Shown here: piece after piece, positions 17,445 to 26,078 of the stretch
How the letters are laid out: every line of letters starts with the position of its first letter
Position numbering within the stretch: the first letter of the stretch is position 1
The notes under the pieces: model-generated
The model's database searches: none
Told to the model about the DNA's origin: nothing
What the model saw: the letters and a program-made list of their open reading frames with translations, nothing else
Position numbers and translations under genes: made by a program
Assembly (NCBI RefSeq): GCF_014203545.1
Contig: NZ_JACHJG010000009.1
Location: 1 to 64,000 of the forward strand
DNA from: Streptomyces netropsis
Lineage (GTDB): Bacteria > Actinomycetota > Actinomycetes > Streptomycetales > Streptomycetaceae
Direction: 5' to 3'
DNA length: 64,000 nucleotides

Positions 17445-18392
17445 ATGGGCGCAGGGCACGACCACGGCCACTCGCACGGAGCACCGCCGCCGGGTACGAG
17501 CGGCACCGCGGCCGCCGCGTACCGGGGGCGGCTGCGGATCGCGCTCGGCATCACGCTCACGGTGCTCGTCGCGGAGATCATCGGTAGTGCCCTGACCGGT
17601 TCGCTGGCGCTGCTCGCGGACGCCGGGCACATGGCGACGGACGCGGTGGGCGTCTCGATGGCGCTGGTGGCGATCCACTTCGCCAACCGGCCGGCCAGCG
17701 CGCGCCGCACCTACGGCTACGCCCGCGCCGAGATCCTCGCGGCGCTGCTGAACTGTCTGCTGCTGCTGGGCGTGGGCGGCTACATCCTCTTCGAGGCCGT
17801 GGACCGGCTGATCAACCCGACGGACGTGCCGGGCGGCATGACGGTCGTCTTCGGCCTCATCGGCATGGTCGCCAATGTGATCTCGCTGGCGCTGCTGATG
17901 CGCGGCCAGAAGGAGAGCCTCAACGTCCGCGGGGCGTTCCTGGAGGTGCTCTCGGATGCCCTGGGGTCGCTGGCCGTGGTCGTCTCGGCCCTGGTGATCA
18001 TGGCCACCGGCTGGACGCAGGCGGACCCGATCGCCTCGCTGGTCATCGGTCTGATGATCGTGCCGCGCACGCTCAAGCTGCTGCGCGAGGCCTTGGACAT
18101 CCTGCTGGAGGCCGCGCCGAAGGACGTCGACATGGACGAGGTCCGGGCGCACATCATGGGGCTGCCGGGGGTGATGGACCTGCACGACCTCCATGTGTGG
18201 ACGATCACATCCGGAATGCCGGTGCTCTCGGCGCACGTGGTGGTGGACCAGTCGGCGCTGGAGGCCGGTGGTCACGAGAAGATGCTGCACGACCTGCAGG
18301 GCTGCCTCGGCGAGCACTTCGACGTGGAGCACTGCACGTTCCAGCTGGAGCCCAGCGGACATGCCGAGCACGAAGCCAAACTCTGTCACTGA
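17445..18392 (+). CDS. Cation diffusion facilitator metal efflux protein (CzcD/ZitB type)
   Basis: This inner-membrane proton-driven exporter of Zn, Co or similar divalent metal has 315 residues. The N-terminus is His-rich (AGHDHGHSHG). Six membrane segments follow. The metal-site motifs are LLADAGHMATDAVGV in TM2 (D/H...D) and a second HD-type site in TM5 (FLEVLSDALGSLAVV). The cytosolic C-terminal domain contains LHDLHVWTITSGMPVLSAHVV. ATG at 17445 has GGGAGG 8 nt upstream and is preferred over an in-frame codon at 17418. No metalloregulator gene is adjacent. Confidence 0.95.
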   Translation: MGAGHDHGHSHGAPPPGTSGTAAAAYRGRLRIALGITLTVLVAEIIGSALTGSLALLADAGHMATDAVGVSMALVAIHFANRPASARRTYGYARAEILAALLNCLLLLGVGGYILFEAVDRLINPTDVPGGMTVVFGLIGMVANVISLALLMRGQKESLNVRGAFLEVLSDALGSLAVVVSALVIMATGWTQADPIASLVIGLMIVPRTLKLLREALDILLEAAPKDVDMDEVRAHIMGLPGVMDLHDLHVWTITSGMPVLSAHVVVDQSALEAGGHEKMLHDLQGCLGEHFDVEHCTFQLEPSGHAEHEAKLCH

Positions 18393-18448
18393 CGGCGGGG
18401 GCGCGTACGGCAGACTTGTGAACCGAAGACCGACAACGAGGATGGTCA

Positions 18449-19039
18449 ATGCCGATCACATCAGCCGAGGGCTCCGCCGACTCCGCATCCACCGCTGAAC
18501 CGATCATGCTGGAGCTGGTCGACGAGGACGGCAGAACCATCGGCACCGCCGAGAAGCTCTCCGCCCATGTCGCGCCCGGCAGACTGCACCGCGCGTTCTC
18601 GGTCTTCCTCTTCGACGACCGCGGCCGGCTGCTGCTGCAGCGCCGGGCGCTGGGGAAGTACCACTCCCCCGGTGTCTGGTCGAACACCTGCTGCGGCCAC
18701 CCGTATCCCGACGAGCCTCCGTTCGTCGCCGCCGCCCGCCGTACCGGCGAGGAGCTGGGTCTCGCCCCCTCGCTGATGCGGGAGGCCGGCACCGTGCGCT
18801 ACAACCACCCCGACCCGGCCTCGGGCCTGGTCGAGCAGGAGTACAACCACCTCTTCGTCGGGACCGTGACCGCCGAGCCGGACCCGGATCCGGAGGAGAT
18901 CGGCGAGACGGCGTTCGTCACCCCGGCCGAGCTGGCCGCGCTGATGGCGGAGGGTCCCTTCTCCGCGTGGTTCATGACCGTGCTGGACGCCGCCCGGCCG
19001 GTGGTGCGGGAGATCACCGGGGACGCGGCGGGCTGGTAG
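18449..19039 (+). CDS. idi: Isopentenyl-diphosphate delta-isomerase, type I
   Basis: This Nudix-fold enzyme interconverts IPP and DMAPP. The 196-residue product has the catalytic Cys in SNTCCGHPYP near residue 75, the Nudix-like AAARRTGEELGL, and the catalytic Glu in EQEYNHLF near residue 130. The first 20 residues are a non-conserved Ser/Ala-rich leader. It stands outside the hopanoid operon but would balance its precursors. Its 3' end overlaps the convergent ATPase-domain gene by 26 nt. Confidence 0.95.
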   Translation: MPITSAEGSADSASTAEPIMLELVDEDGRTIGTAEKLSAHVAPGRLHRAFSVFLFDDRGRLLLQRRALGKYHSPGVWSNTCCGHPYPDEPPFVAAARRTGEELGLAPSLMREAGTVRYNHPDPASGLVEQEYNHLFVGTVTAEPDPDPEEIGETAFVTPAELAALMAEGPFSAWFMTVLDAARPVVREITGDAAGW

Positions 19040-19517
19040 CCGTCGCGAGGAGCGGCAGGGCGGCCCAGACCACCTTGCCGCCGCTCGCGGTGTGCTCGAC
19101 GTCGCACCGGCCGCCCGCCTCCTCCGAGATGGCCTTGACCAGCAGCAGCCCCCGGCCGCCGGTGCGGCGGTCGTCCGCCTCCAGGGGTTTGGGCCGGTAG
19201 GGGTGGTTGTCCTCGACGGCCACCCGCACCCAGTCGGGGCCGAGGGAGACCTCCACGGCCACCTCCGGGGAGAGCAGCGCCGCGTGCTGTACGGCGTTGG
19301 TGACCAGCTCGGAGACGATCAGCAGCAGTCCGTGCAGCAGGTCGCCCGGGAGCCGTACGCCCTGGTGCCGGAGCAGATCGCGGACCGCGTGTCTGGCCTG
19401 GGGCACGGAGGAATCGAGCGCGGGGGCGGTGAACCGCCAGGTGCCGTCGTACTCCATCGGTCTCCGGAGCGGGGCGACCTGCCCCGGTTCGGGCGGGACG
19501 CTCCCGAGGATTTCCAT
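19014..19517 (-). CDS. HATPase_c_2 ATP-binding regulatory protein (RsbW/SpoIIAB-like)
   Basis: This is a single-domain anti-sigma/serine-kinase-type ATPase, a class that is very common in Streptomyces. The 167-residue product has SELVTNAVQHA (N box, near residue 85), VEDNHPYRP (G1-like), and TGGRGLLLVKAISEEAG (G2 box). There is no partner anti-anti-sigma or sigma gene nearby, so the target is unknown. The start is uncertain: ATG at 19517 is chosen, but a TTG a few codons upstream and the open frame to 19610 remain possible. The 3' end runs 26 nt into the convergent idi gene. Confidence 0.85.
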   Translation of the reverse strand: MEILGSVPPEPGQVAPLRRPMEYDGTWRFTAPALDSSVPQARHAVRDLLRHQGVRLPGDLLHGLLLIVSELVTNAVQHAALLSPEVAVEVSLGPDWVRVAVEDNHPYRPKPLEADDRRTGGRGLLLVKAISEEAGGRCDVEHTASGGKVVWAALPLLATATSPPRPR

Positions 19518-19718
19518 GTCCGATACCAACCCCTCACCGTGGCTGTGCCGCACCCACGAGTGTTGGGGAATGTAAAGGTCCGCACCTGCGGACTGTGTAG
19601 AAATCGGCACTTATCGACAGCATTTGATCGGGGACGCGGCAATTGGGTGCCCAGGTGACCGATTCCGGTCGCCGTGTTCCGCGTTCCATGAACGATGCGG
19701 AATATCAGACTCCCCGAG

Positions 19719-20363
19719 TCAGGCCGGGGGCGTAGTGGCCGCCGGGCCCGCTCCCCCTCCTCCCTGTCCTCTCCCTTGCCCCTCTTCTTCCACCAGGCTC
19801 ACCACGCGGCGCCCGCCCACCCCGATCGCGATCAGCCCGAGCCCGTCGAAGAGCAGCGCGAGGGAGAAGAAGGTGCCGATCACATAGAGGCTGCTGTGCG
19901 GCCAGTCGGCGAGCACCAGAACGCCCAGCAGCACACCGAACGCGCCCTGCACCAGCGTCCAGCCGAACTGGGGGCCGCGCACCACCAGACCACCCGCCAG
20001 CCGGAACACCCCGCCGGCCAGGAAGAGCAGCGCCGCGAACATCGTCAGGGTCTCGGCGGCGCCCTCGGGCCGCCGGAGCACCACCACGCCCGCGGCGAGG
20101 TTCAGCGCGGCGACCACCACGGCCAGCCAGAAGAAGTTGCTCTGCCGCGACTGGAAGGCGTGCAGCAGCCCGACCACACCGCCCACGAGCAGCAGCCAGC
20201 CGAAGAGGATCATGGTGGTGAGGGTCGCGAATCCGACGTAGCACAGGCCCACCAGCCCGGCGACGACGAGCACCGCGCCCAGCAGCGCGAGCCGGCCGAA
20301 GCTGCGGCTCAGCTCGCCGTGGGGGCCGGGCCGCCCGTCCTTGCGCCTGCGGGCTCCGGGCAT
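19719..20363 (-). CDS. HdeD/DUF308 family membrane protein
   Basis: This is a small multi-pass membrane protein of 214 residues with about six hydrophobic segments in pairs, for example LALLGAVLVVAGLVGLCYVG and MILFGWLLLVGGVVGLLHAF. The family is linked to acid resistance in enteric bacteria, but its role in actinomycetes is not established. The charged N-terminus (RRRKDGRPGPHG) and a Gly/Gln-rich C-terminus are unstructured. The ATG at 20363 lies divergent to the enoyl-CoA hydratase gene. Confidence 0.85.
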   Translation of the reverse strand: MPGARRRKDGRPGPHGELSRSFGRLALLGAVLVVAGLVGLCYVGFATLTTMILFGWLLLVGGVVGLLHAFQSRQSNFFWLAVVVAALNLAAGVVVLRRPEGAAETLTMFAALLFLAGGVFRLAGGLVVRGPQFGWTLVQGAFGVLLGVLVLADWPHSSLYVIGTFFSLALLFDGLGLIAIGVGGRRVVSLVEEEGQGRGQGGGGAGPAATTPPA

Positions 20364-20438
20364 CAGCGCCTCCTCGTAGCGCCCCCTGTCCGGATCATAG
20401 GTCGGATCGCATGATCACGCCCGGATAGCATCCGGCGC

Positions 20439-21200
20439 ATGGAGCCCGCACTGCATCTGGACACCGAAGACGGCATCGCGACCGTCCGCATCGCCAACCC
20501 CGCCAAGCGGAACGCCATGACCACGGACATGTGGCGGGCGCTGCCCGGGCTGCTGGCGGGGTGCGCGGCCGACCCGGCCGTCCGCGTCCTCGTCCTGACC
20601 GGCGAGGGGGACACCTTCTGCGCGGGCGCGGACATCTCCACGCTGACCGAGGGCGCCGAGGCGTCGCGGGATCTGGCGGTCGCGGCCGAGGAGGCCCTCG
20701 CCGCGTTCCCCAAGCCGACGGTCGCGGCCGTGCGCGGCCACTGCGTGGGCGGCGGCTGCCAGCTCGCGGCCGCCTGCGACCTGCGGTTCGCGGCGGAGGG
20801 GGCGAGCTTCGGCATCACCCCGGCGCGGCTGGGGATCGTCTACGCGGCGTCCTCCACCCGGCGGCTGGTGGAGCTGGTCGGCCCGGCGACGGCGAAGTAC
20901 CTGCTCTTCTCCGCCGAGCTGATCGACACCGAGCGCGCGCTGCGTACCGGTCTGGTGGACGAGGTGTGGCCGCGGGACGCGCTGGACAAGCGGGTGGCGG
21001 AGTTCGCCCGGGTGCTGGCCTCGCGGTCACAACTGACCCAGGCGGCGGCGAAGGAGTTCGCGGCGGGGCCGGCGAACGCCGAGCGGCTCGCGTACTGGAC
21101 GGAGCAGGCGCGCGGCAGCGGCGACACCGCCGAGGGGGTCGCCGCCTTCCTGGAGCGCAGGGCACCGCGGTTCGGATGGACCGTGGGACGGCCCAGCTAG
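20439..21200 (+). CDS. Enoyl-CoA hydratase/isomerase family protein
   Basis: This crotonase-fold enzyme acts on CoA thioesters. The 253-residue product has oxyanion-hole segments NPAKRNAMT near residue 24 and FCAGADISTL near residue 63. GHCVGGGCQLAAACDLRFA near 102 gives the second oxyanion and helix, and GIVYAASSTRRLVELVGPATAKYLLFSAE follows. One of the two catalytic Glu positions is not obviously present, so hydration cannot be assigned with confidence; isomerase or another crotonase reaction is possible. It stands alone, and its TAG stop is the first base triplet of the inverted-repeat element downstream. Confidence 0.9.
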   Translation: MEPALHLDTEDGIATVRIANPAKRNAMTTDMWRALPGLLAGCAADPAVRVLVLTGEGDTFCAGADISTLTEGAEASRDLAVAAEEALAAFPKPTVAAVRGHCVGGGCQLAAACDLRFAAEGASFGITPARLGIVYAASSTRRLVELVGPATAKYLLFSAELIDTERALRTGLVDEVWPRDALDKRVAEFARVLASRSQLTQAAAKEFAAGPANAERLAYWTEQARGSGDTAEGVAAFLERRAPRFGWTVGRPS

Positions 21201-21385
21201 GGCCTGCCCGGCGGATCCTCGCGGGCTCCCGACGCCTGGCACCGGGGCCACCTCCCAGCGGCAACCGGGGGACTCGCCGCGTTGGTCGGGCCCGCCCGAG
21301 GAGGCCCGGCGCAAGGGCGGGACTCCGCCTTGCCGACCCGCGCACCAAAGGCCCCGATCCACGAAGATCCACCGCACAGGCCCTA
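21198..21385. repeat. 188-bp element with imperfect terminal inverted repeats that supplies both flanking stop codons
   Basis: The left end reads TAGGGCCTGCCCGGCGGATC and the right end, read on the minus strand, TAGGGCCTGTGCGGTGGATC. The first TAG is the stop of the enoyl-CoA hydratase gene and the second is the stop of the convergent DJ-1/PfpI gene. The interior is very GC-rich with further pairing and has no ORF. The same terminal sequence family bounds 36543-36863. Confidence 0.8.
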
Positions 21386-22021
21386 CCGCAGGGTCCCGGC
21401 CGCGGCGCGCGCCGCGGCGACGACGTCGGCGGGGGCCGTCAGCGGCGAGCCCGCGTCGTAGGGCGGCCGCGGGTCGTACTCGATGAACAGCTGGACGGTC
21501 TGCGCGGCGCGGTCGCCCGCGATGCGGCCCACGAGTGTGAGCCCCATGTCGATGCCGGCGGAGACCCCGGCGGCGGTGACGTACTTGCCGTCCAGGACGA
21601 CCCGCTCGCCCGCCGGCTCGGCACCGTAGGCGGCCAGTTGCTCCAGCATGAGCCAGTGCGAGGTGGCGCGCCGGCCCCTCAGCAGCCCGGCGGCGCCCAG
21701 GATCAGCGATCCGGTGCACACCGACGTCGTCCACGTCGTCCCCCGGTCCACGGCGGTCAGCCAGTCCCGCACCGGGCCGGGGCGTCGGTGCGGCTCGGTG
21801 CGGACGGGCGGTCCGCCGGGGACGACCACGACGTCGGGGGAGGTCACCTCGGCGAGGCCCGCGTCGGCGCGGAGCGTGAGGTTGCCGCTCTCGTTGGGCA
21901 GGGGCCCGGGGCGCTCCGCGACGAAGACGGTCTCGGCGCCGGCGATACGGCTCAGGGTGTCGTACGGGCCGACGGCGTCGAGGGCGGTGAAGCCCGGATA
22001 GAGCAGGATGGCGATCTGCAC
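21383..22021 (-). CDS. DJ-1/PfpI family protein (GlxA-like, class I amidotransferase fold)
   Basis: The 212-residue product starts IAILLYPGFTALDAVGPYDTL, typical of the amidotransferase-like domain of GlxA-type proteins. It has the nucleophile-elbow cysteine in TSVCTGSLILGAAGLL near residue 100. It lacks the AraC DNA-binding domain, so it is a stand-alone DJ-1 superfamily member such as an isonitrile hydratase-like or stress protein. GTG at 22021 has GAGGAG 6 nt upstream. A palindromic operator lies in the divergent promoter region shared with the SCO6745-like gene. Confidence 0.88.
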   Translation of the reverse strand: MQIAILLYPGFTALDAVGPYDTLSRIAGAETVFVAERPGPLPNESGNLTLRADAGLAEVTSPDVVVVPGGPPVRTEPHRRPGPVRDWLTAVDRGTTWTTSVCTGSLILGAAGLLRGRRATSHWLMLEQLAAYGAEPAGERVVLDGKYVTAAGVSAGIDMGLTLVGRIAGDRAAQTVQLFIEYDPRPPYDAGSPLTAPADVVAAARAAAGTLR

Positions 22022-22073
22022 GGCAGCTCCTCGGGAAGGGGTCTCGCGGAGGGTCACCCCGCCCTACCACCCC

Positions 22074-22089
22074 TACCAACTAGTAGGTA
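22074..22089. promoter_or_regulatory. Candidate operator between divergent genes
   Basis: TACCAACTAGTAGGTA is a 16-bp near-perfect palindrome centred on ACTAGT, with a single mismatched pair. It lies in the roughly 80-nt gap between the PfpI start (22021, minus) and the SCO6745-like start (22101, plus). The size and symmetry suit a TetR- or MarR-type dimer. No regulator gene of these types is adjacent unless the SCO6745-like protein itself binds. Confidence 0.5.
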
Positions 22090-22100
22090 ACGTGCGGGAC

Positions 22101-22952
22101 ATGACCACTCTGCCCGAGCGCGCCGGTCGGCGCTGCCACAACGTTGTCAACACCGTGCACTCCGCCCTGTACTTCTCGCCGGACCTGCGGGAGGAGCTGG
22201 GCCGGCTCGGTCTCCAGGAGGGCGCCTACTTCGCCGGACGGGGCGCCGCCCTCGGCCGGGTCGGGGCGGGCACGATCACGGCGACCTTCTACAACTTCAA
22301 GCACGACATGGTGGCCGGGTTCATCCCGCGGCTGTGGGACGTCGCCTCGCCGCAGGACGTCCTCCAGGCGCGGCTGCGGGCCTGTGACTCCATGATGCGG
22401 CGGCTGCTCGGCGACGACGTCGTCGCCTCCCCGGAGATGGCCGAGGCGGCCGAACTCGCGCTGCGCGCCACGGAGGGCTGCAGCCGCTCGGCCCGCCCGC
22501 TGTACTCCGCGCACGCCGACCTGCCGGTGCCGGACGCCCCGCACCTCGCCTACTGGCACGCCGCCACGCTGCTGCGCGAGCACCGCGGCGACGGGCATCT
22601 GATGGCGCTGGCCGCGGCGGGCGTCGGACCGGTGGAGGCGATCGTCAGCCACGCCGCGAGCGGCAAGGGCATGTCCGAGAAGTGGCTGCTCACCACGCGC
22701 GGCTGGAGCAAGGAGGAGCTGGCCGCGGGGCGGGAGCGGCTGCGGGAGCGCGGACTGCTGGACGCGGACGGGAAGTTGACGGAGGCGGGCGTCAAGCACC
22801 GCGAGGACCTGGAGGACGAGACGGACCGGCTGGACGCGGGGCCGTACGAGCACCTGGGCGCGGCGGGCGTGGAGCGGCTCACCGAGTTGGGGACGGTCTT
22901 CGAGACGGCCGTCGTGAAGGCGGGCGCGTTCCCGCCGGACCTGCGCGGCTGA
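22101..22952 (+). CDS. SCO6745-like conserved actinomycete protein (possible helix-turn-helix domain)
   Basis: The 283-residue protein belongs to a family widespread in Streptomyces without an established function. Visible features are a conserved N-terminal half (HNVVNTVHSALYFSPDLREELGRLG, then YFAGRGAALGRVGAGTITATFYNFKHDMV) and a C-terminal part that looks like a winged helix (KWLLTTRGWSKEELAAGRERLRERGLLDADGKLTEAG). GTG at 22092 is an alternative start; neither has a strong binding site. It is divergent from the PfpI gene and shares a palindromic site. A strong hairpin follows its stop. Confidence 0.8.
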   Translation: MTTLPERAGRRCHNVVNTVHSALYFSPDLREELGRLGLQEGAYFAGRGAALGRVGAGTITATFYNFKHDMVAGFIPRLWDVASPQDVLQARLRACDSMMRRLLGDDVVASPEMAEAAELALRATEGCSRSARPLYSAHADLPVPDAPHLAYWHAATLLREHRGDGHLMALAAAGVGPVEAIVSHAASGKGMSEKWLLTTRGWSKEELAAGRERLRERGLLDADGKLTEAGVKHREDLEDETDRLDAGPYEHLGAAGVERLTELGTVFETAVVKAGAFPPDLRG

Positions 22953-22981
22953 GGCTCCGGGTCTTCGCAAGGCCCGGAGGC

Positions 22982-23027
22982 CGCCGCCCGCCGCCGCGCG
23001 CGAAGGAACGCGCGGCGGCGGGCGGCG
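22982..23027 (+). terminator. Strong intrinsic-type hairpin before tex
   Basis: CGCCGCCCGCCGCCGCGCG at 22982-23000 is perfectly complementary to 23009-23027 around the loop CGAAGGAA, giving a 19-bp stem. It separates the SCO6745-like gene from tex, both on the plus strand. Confidence 0.8.
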
Positions 23028-23086
23028 CTGTCGGCGGTACCTGCCACAATGCAGATCGCAGCTCGAAGAGAAAGCGGAGCGTGATC

Positions 23087-25477
23087 GTGACGGCAGCTGG
23101 TACGTCGACCGAAGGCAGGATCGCAGGCAGGATCGCCGAGGAGCTCGGCGTGCGGGAGCGGCAGGTGAAGGCGGCCGTCGACTTGCTCGACGGCGGGTCG
23201 ACCGTGCCGTTCATCGCCCGTTACCGCAAGGAAGCGACCGAGATGCTCGACGACGCGCAGCTGCGCGCCCTCGAGGAGCGGCTGCGGTACCTGCGGGAGC
23301 TGGAGGACCGGCGGACGGCGGTCCTGGAGTCCGTGCGGTCGCAGGGCAAGCTGGACGAGTCGCTGGAGGCGCGGATCCGCGAGGCGGACTCCAAGGCGCG
23401 GCTGGAGGACATCTATCTGCCCTTCAAGCCCAAGCGGCGCACCAAGGCGCAGATCGCGCGGGAGGCCGGGCTGGAGCCGCTGGCGGACGGACTGCTGCGG
23501 GACCCCGGCGTCGAACCGCTCGCGGCGGCCGCGGCCTTCGTGGACCCCGACAAGGGCGTGGCCGACGCGGCCACCGCGCTGGAGGGCGCGCGGGCCGTCC
23601 TGACCGAGCGGTTCGGGGAGGACGCGGACCTCATCGGCGAGCTGCGCGAGCGCATGTGGTCGCGCGGGCGCGTGGCGGCGAAGGTGCGGGCCGGCAAGGA
23701 GGAGGCGGGCGCGAAGTTCGCCGACTACTTCGACTTCGCCGAGCCCTTCACCGAGCTGCCCTCGCACCGGGTGCTGGCGATGCTGCGGGGTGAGAAGGAG
23801 GAGGTCCTCGACCTCAACCTGGAGCCGGAGGAGCCGCGCGAGGACGGCGGCCCGAGCTCGTACGAGCAGGCGATCTCACGGCGGTTCGGCATCGCCGACC
23901 GGGCCCGGCCCGGGGACAAGTGGCTGGCCGACACCGTGCGCTGGGCCTGGCGCACCCGTGTCCTGGTCCACCTCGGCATCGATCTGCGGCTGCGGCTGCG
24001 GCAGGCCGCCGAGGACGAGGCGGTCCGGGTCTTCGCGGCGAACCTGCGGGACCTGCTGCTCGCCGCGCCCGCGGGCACCCGCGCCACGATGGGGCTCGAC
24101 CCCGGTTTCCGTACGGGCGTGAAGGTCGCCGTCGTGGACGCCACCGGCAAGGTCGCCGCGACCGAGACGATCTACCCGCACGTCCCGCAGCAGAAGTGGG
24201 ACGCGTCGCTGGCGACGCTGGCCCGGCTCGCCCGCGAGCACGACGTGGAGCTGATCGCGATCGGCAACGGCACGGCGTCGCGCGAGACCGACAAGCTCGC
24301 GACGGATCTCATCGCCCGGCAGCCGGAGTTGAAGCTGACGAAGGTGATGGTGTCGGAGGCGGGCGCGTCGGTGTACTCCGCGTCGGCCTTCGCCTCGCAG
24401 GAGCTGCCGGACCTGGACGTGTCGCTGCGCGGCGCGGTGTCGATCGCCCGGCGGCTGCAGGACCCGCTGGCCGAGCTGGTCAAGATCGACCCCAAGTCGA
24501 TCGGCGTCGGGCAGTACCAGCACGATCTGTCCGAGGTGAAGCTCTCCCGCTCCCTCGACGCGGTCGTCGAGGACTGCGTCAACGGTGTGGGCGTCGACGT
24601 CAACACCGCCTCCGCGCCGCTGCTCTCGCGCGTCTCCGGCATCAGCGCGGGCCTCGCGGAGAACATCGTCGCCCACCGCGACTCCAACGGCCCCTTCCGG
24701 TCCCGTCGGGCGCTGAAGGACGTGGCCCGGCTCGGCCCGAAGGCGTACGAGCAGTGCGCCGGCTTCCTCCGCATCCGCGGCGGCGACGACCCGCTGGACG
24801 CGTCCAGCGTGCACCCCGAGGCGTACCCCGTGGTGCGGGCGATGATCAAGTCGACGGGTGGCGAGGTCGCCTCCCTCATCGGCAACACGACGACGCTGCG
24901 CTCGCTGCGCCCGGCGGACTTCGTGAGCGACTCCTTCGGCCTGCCGACGGTCACGGACATCCTGCGGGAGCTGGAGAAGCCGGGCCGGGACCCGCGTCCG
25001 GCGTTCAAGACGGCGACGTTCAAGGACGGCGTCGAAAAGATCGGTGATCTGACGCCGGGGATGCTGCTGGAGGGCGTCGTCACCAATGTGGCCGCGTTCG
25101 GTGCCTTCGTGGACGTGGGTGTGCACCAGGACGGTCTGGTGCACGTGTCGGCCATGTCGAAGACGTTCGTGAAGGACCCGCGGGATGTGGTCAAGCCGGG
25201 CGACATCGTGCGGGTGAAGGTCATGGACGTCGACATTCCGCGCAAGCGGATTTCGCTGACGCTCAGGTTGGACGACGAGTCGCCGTCCGGCGGGGGTGCG
25301 GGTGGCTCGGCCGCCCGCGAGCCGCGCGGCGCCCGCGGTGGCGCCCGGAGCGGCGACCGCCGTGCCGCCCCGCAGCAGCGCCGCGGCGGCACGACACCCC
25401 GCGAGGCGGCGGCCCCGGCGAACGACGCGATGGCGGACGCACTGCGCCGCGCGGGGCTGTTGAACCCGAAGCGGTAG
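23087..25477 (+). CDS. tex: Tex, S1-domain RNA-binding transcriptional accessory protein
   Basis: This large nucleic-acid-binding protein is conserved in most bacteria. The 796-residue product has the Tex N-terminal helix-turn-helix region (FIARYRKEATEMLDD near residue 45). A YqgF/RuvC-like domain follows (MGLDPGFRTGVKVAVVD near 335). A helix-hairpin-helix region (GVDVNTASAPLLSRVSGI) and an S1 domain (TPGMLLEGVVTNVAAFGAFVDVGVHQDGLVHVS near 655) come next. The last 70 residues are an Arg/Gly/Ala-rich tail that may add RNA affinity. GTG at 23087 is favoured, with GGAG 7 nt upstream; GTG at 23081 is the alternative. Monocistronic. Confidence 0.97.
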   Translation: MTAAGTSTEGRIAGRIAEELGVRERQVKAAVDLLDGGSTVPFIARYRKEATEMLDDAQLRALEERLRYLRELEDRRTAVLESVRSQGKLDESLEARIREADSKARLEDIYLPFKPKRRTKAQIAREAGLEPLADGLLRDPGVEPLAAAAAFVDPDKGVADAATALEGARAVLTERFGEDADLIGELRERMWSRGRVAAKVRAGKEEAGAKFADYFDFAEPFTELPSHRVLAMLRGEKEEVLDLNLEPEEPREDGGPSSYEQAISRRFGIADRARPGDKWLADTVRWAWRTRVLVHLGIDLRLRLRQAAEDEAVRVFAANLRDLLLAAPAGTRATMGLDPGFRTGVKVAVVDATGKVAATETIYPHVPQQKWDASLATLARLAREHDVELIAIGNGTASRETDKLATDLIARQPELKLTKVMVSEAGASVYSASAFASQELPDLDVSLRGAVSIARRLQDPLAELVKIDPKSIGVGQYQHDLSEVKLSRSLDAVVEDCVNGVGVDVNTASAPLLSRVSGISAGLAENIVAHRDSNGPFRSRRALKDVARLGPKAYEQCAGFLRIRGGDDPLDASSVHPEAYPVVRAMIKSTGGEVASLIGNTTTLRSLRPADFVSDSFGLPTVTDILRELEKPGRDPRPAFKTATFKDGVEKIGDLTPGMLLEGVVTNVAAFGAFVDVGVHQDGLVHVSAMSKTFVKDPRDVVKPGDIVRVKVMDVDIPRKRISLTLRLDDESPSGGGAGGSAAREPRGARGGARSGDRRAAPQQRRGGTTPREAAAPANDAMADALRRAGLLNPKR

Positions 25478-26078
25478 CCCTGGCCGGGCGGGCGGACATC
25501 GACGGTGCCGCCCGCCGTCCCGGCCGGGCGGAGCCACGGCGCCCGCTGTCGCGGCGGTAGGCGATCCGCCGGGCCGCACCGTTTCCGGCGCAGCGGCGAG
25601 AACCCCCACACGATCGCCTCGGCGCTGGTGTTCAGCCGGCCCCGGCGGGGCGAGAACTTCCCGCCGCGACAGCGGCAGACACCGACGGTGCGCACCCGCC
25701 CCGGCCGGATCGGCACCGCCGGGCCGCACCGTGGGGGTCCTCGCCGCGGCGGAAACAATCACCACGACGCTGGTGGTCAGCCGGCCCCCTGTCCCGGCGG
25801 GGCGAGAACCTGCCGCCGCGACGGCGCACAGCCACCACGGCTGGGTTCGGCACCGCCGAAACACAACGTGGAGGTCCTCACCACCGCGGCGGAAACGATC
25901 ACCACGACGCTGGTGGTCAGCCGGCCCCATGGTGTGGCGGGGGCAAGAACTTCCCGCCGCGACGGCGTCCGGCCCCGGCGGTGGAGACCGGCGGGGCCTT
26001 CCCGGGCCGGGGGCCGGCGTTCGGGCTCCGACGCGGGCCCGCCGGGCGGCCGCTTCGGGACGGGCCGCGCTGAGCGCG
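25478..26078. repeat. Intergenic repeat region with three degenerate tandem units
   Basis: There is no credible gene here between the convergent tex and ABC-F genes. Near the tex stop, 25482-25526 can fold into an interrupted CCGGGCGGGCGG hairpin that could terminate tex. Two nearly identical 41-bp blocks (GGCGGAAAC...CAGCCGGCCCC) lie at 25748-25788 and 25888-25928, a period of 140 bp. A shorter related block is at 25622-25643. Each is followed by a second conserved block reading GGCGGGGCGAGAACTTCCCG or similar, at about 25643, 25797 and 25938. Confidence 0.75.
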
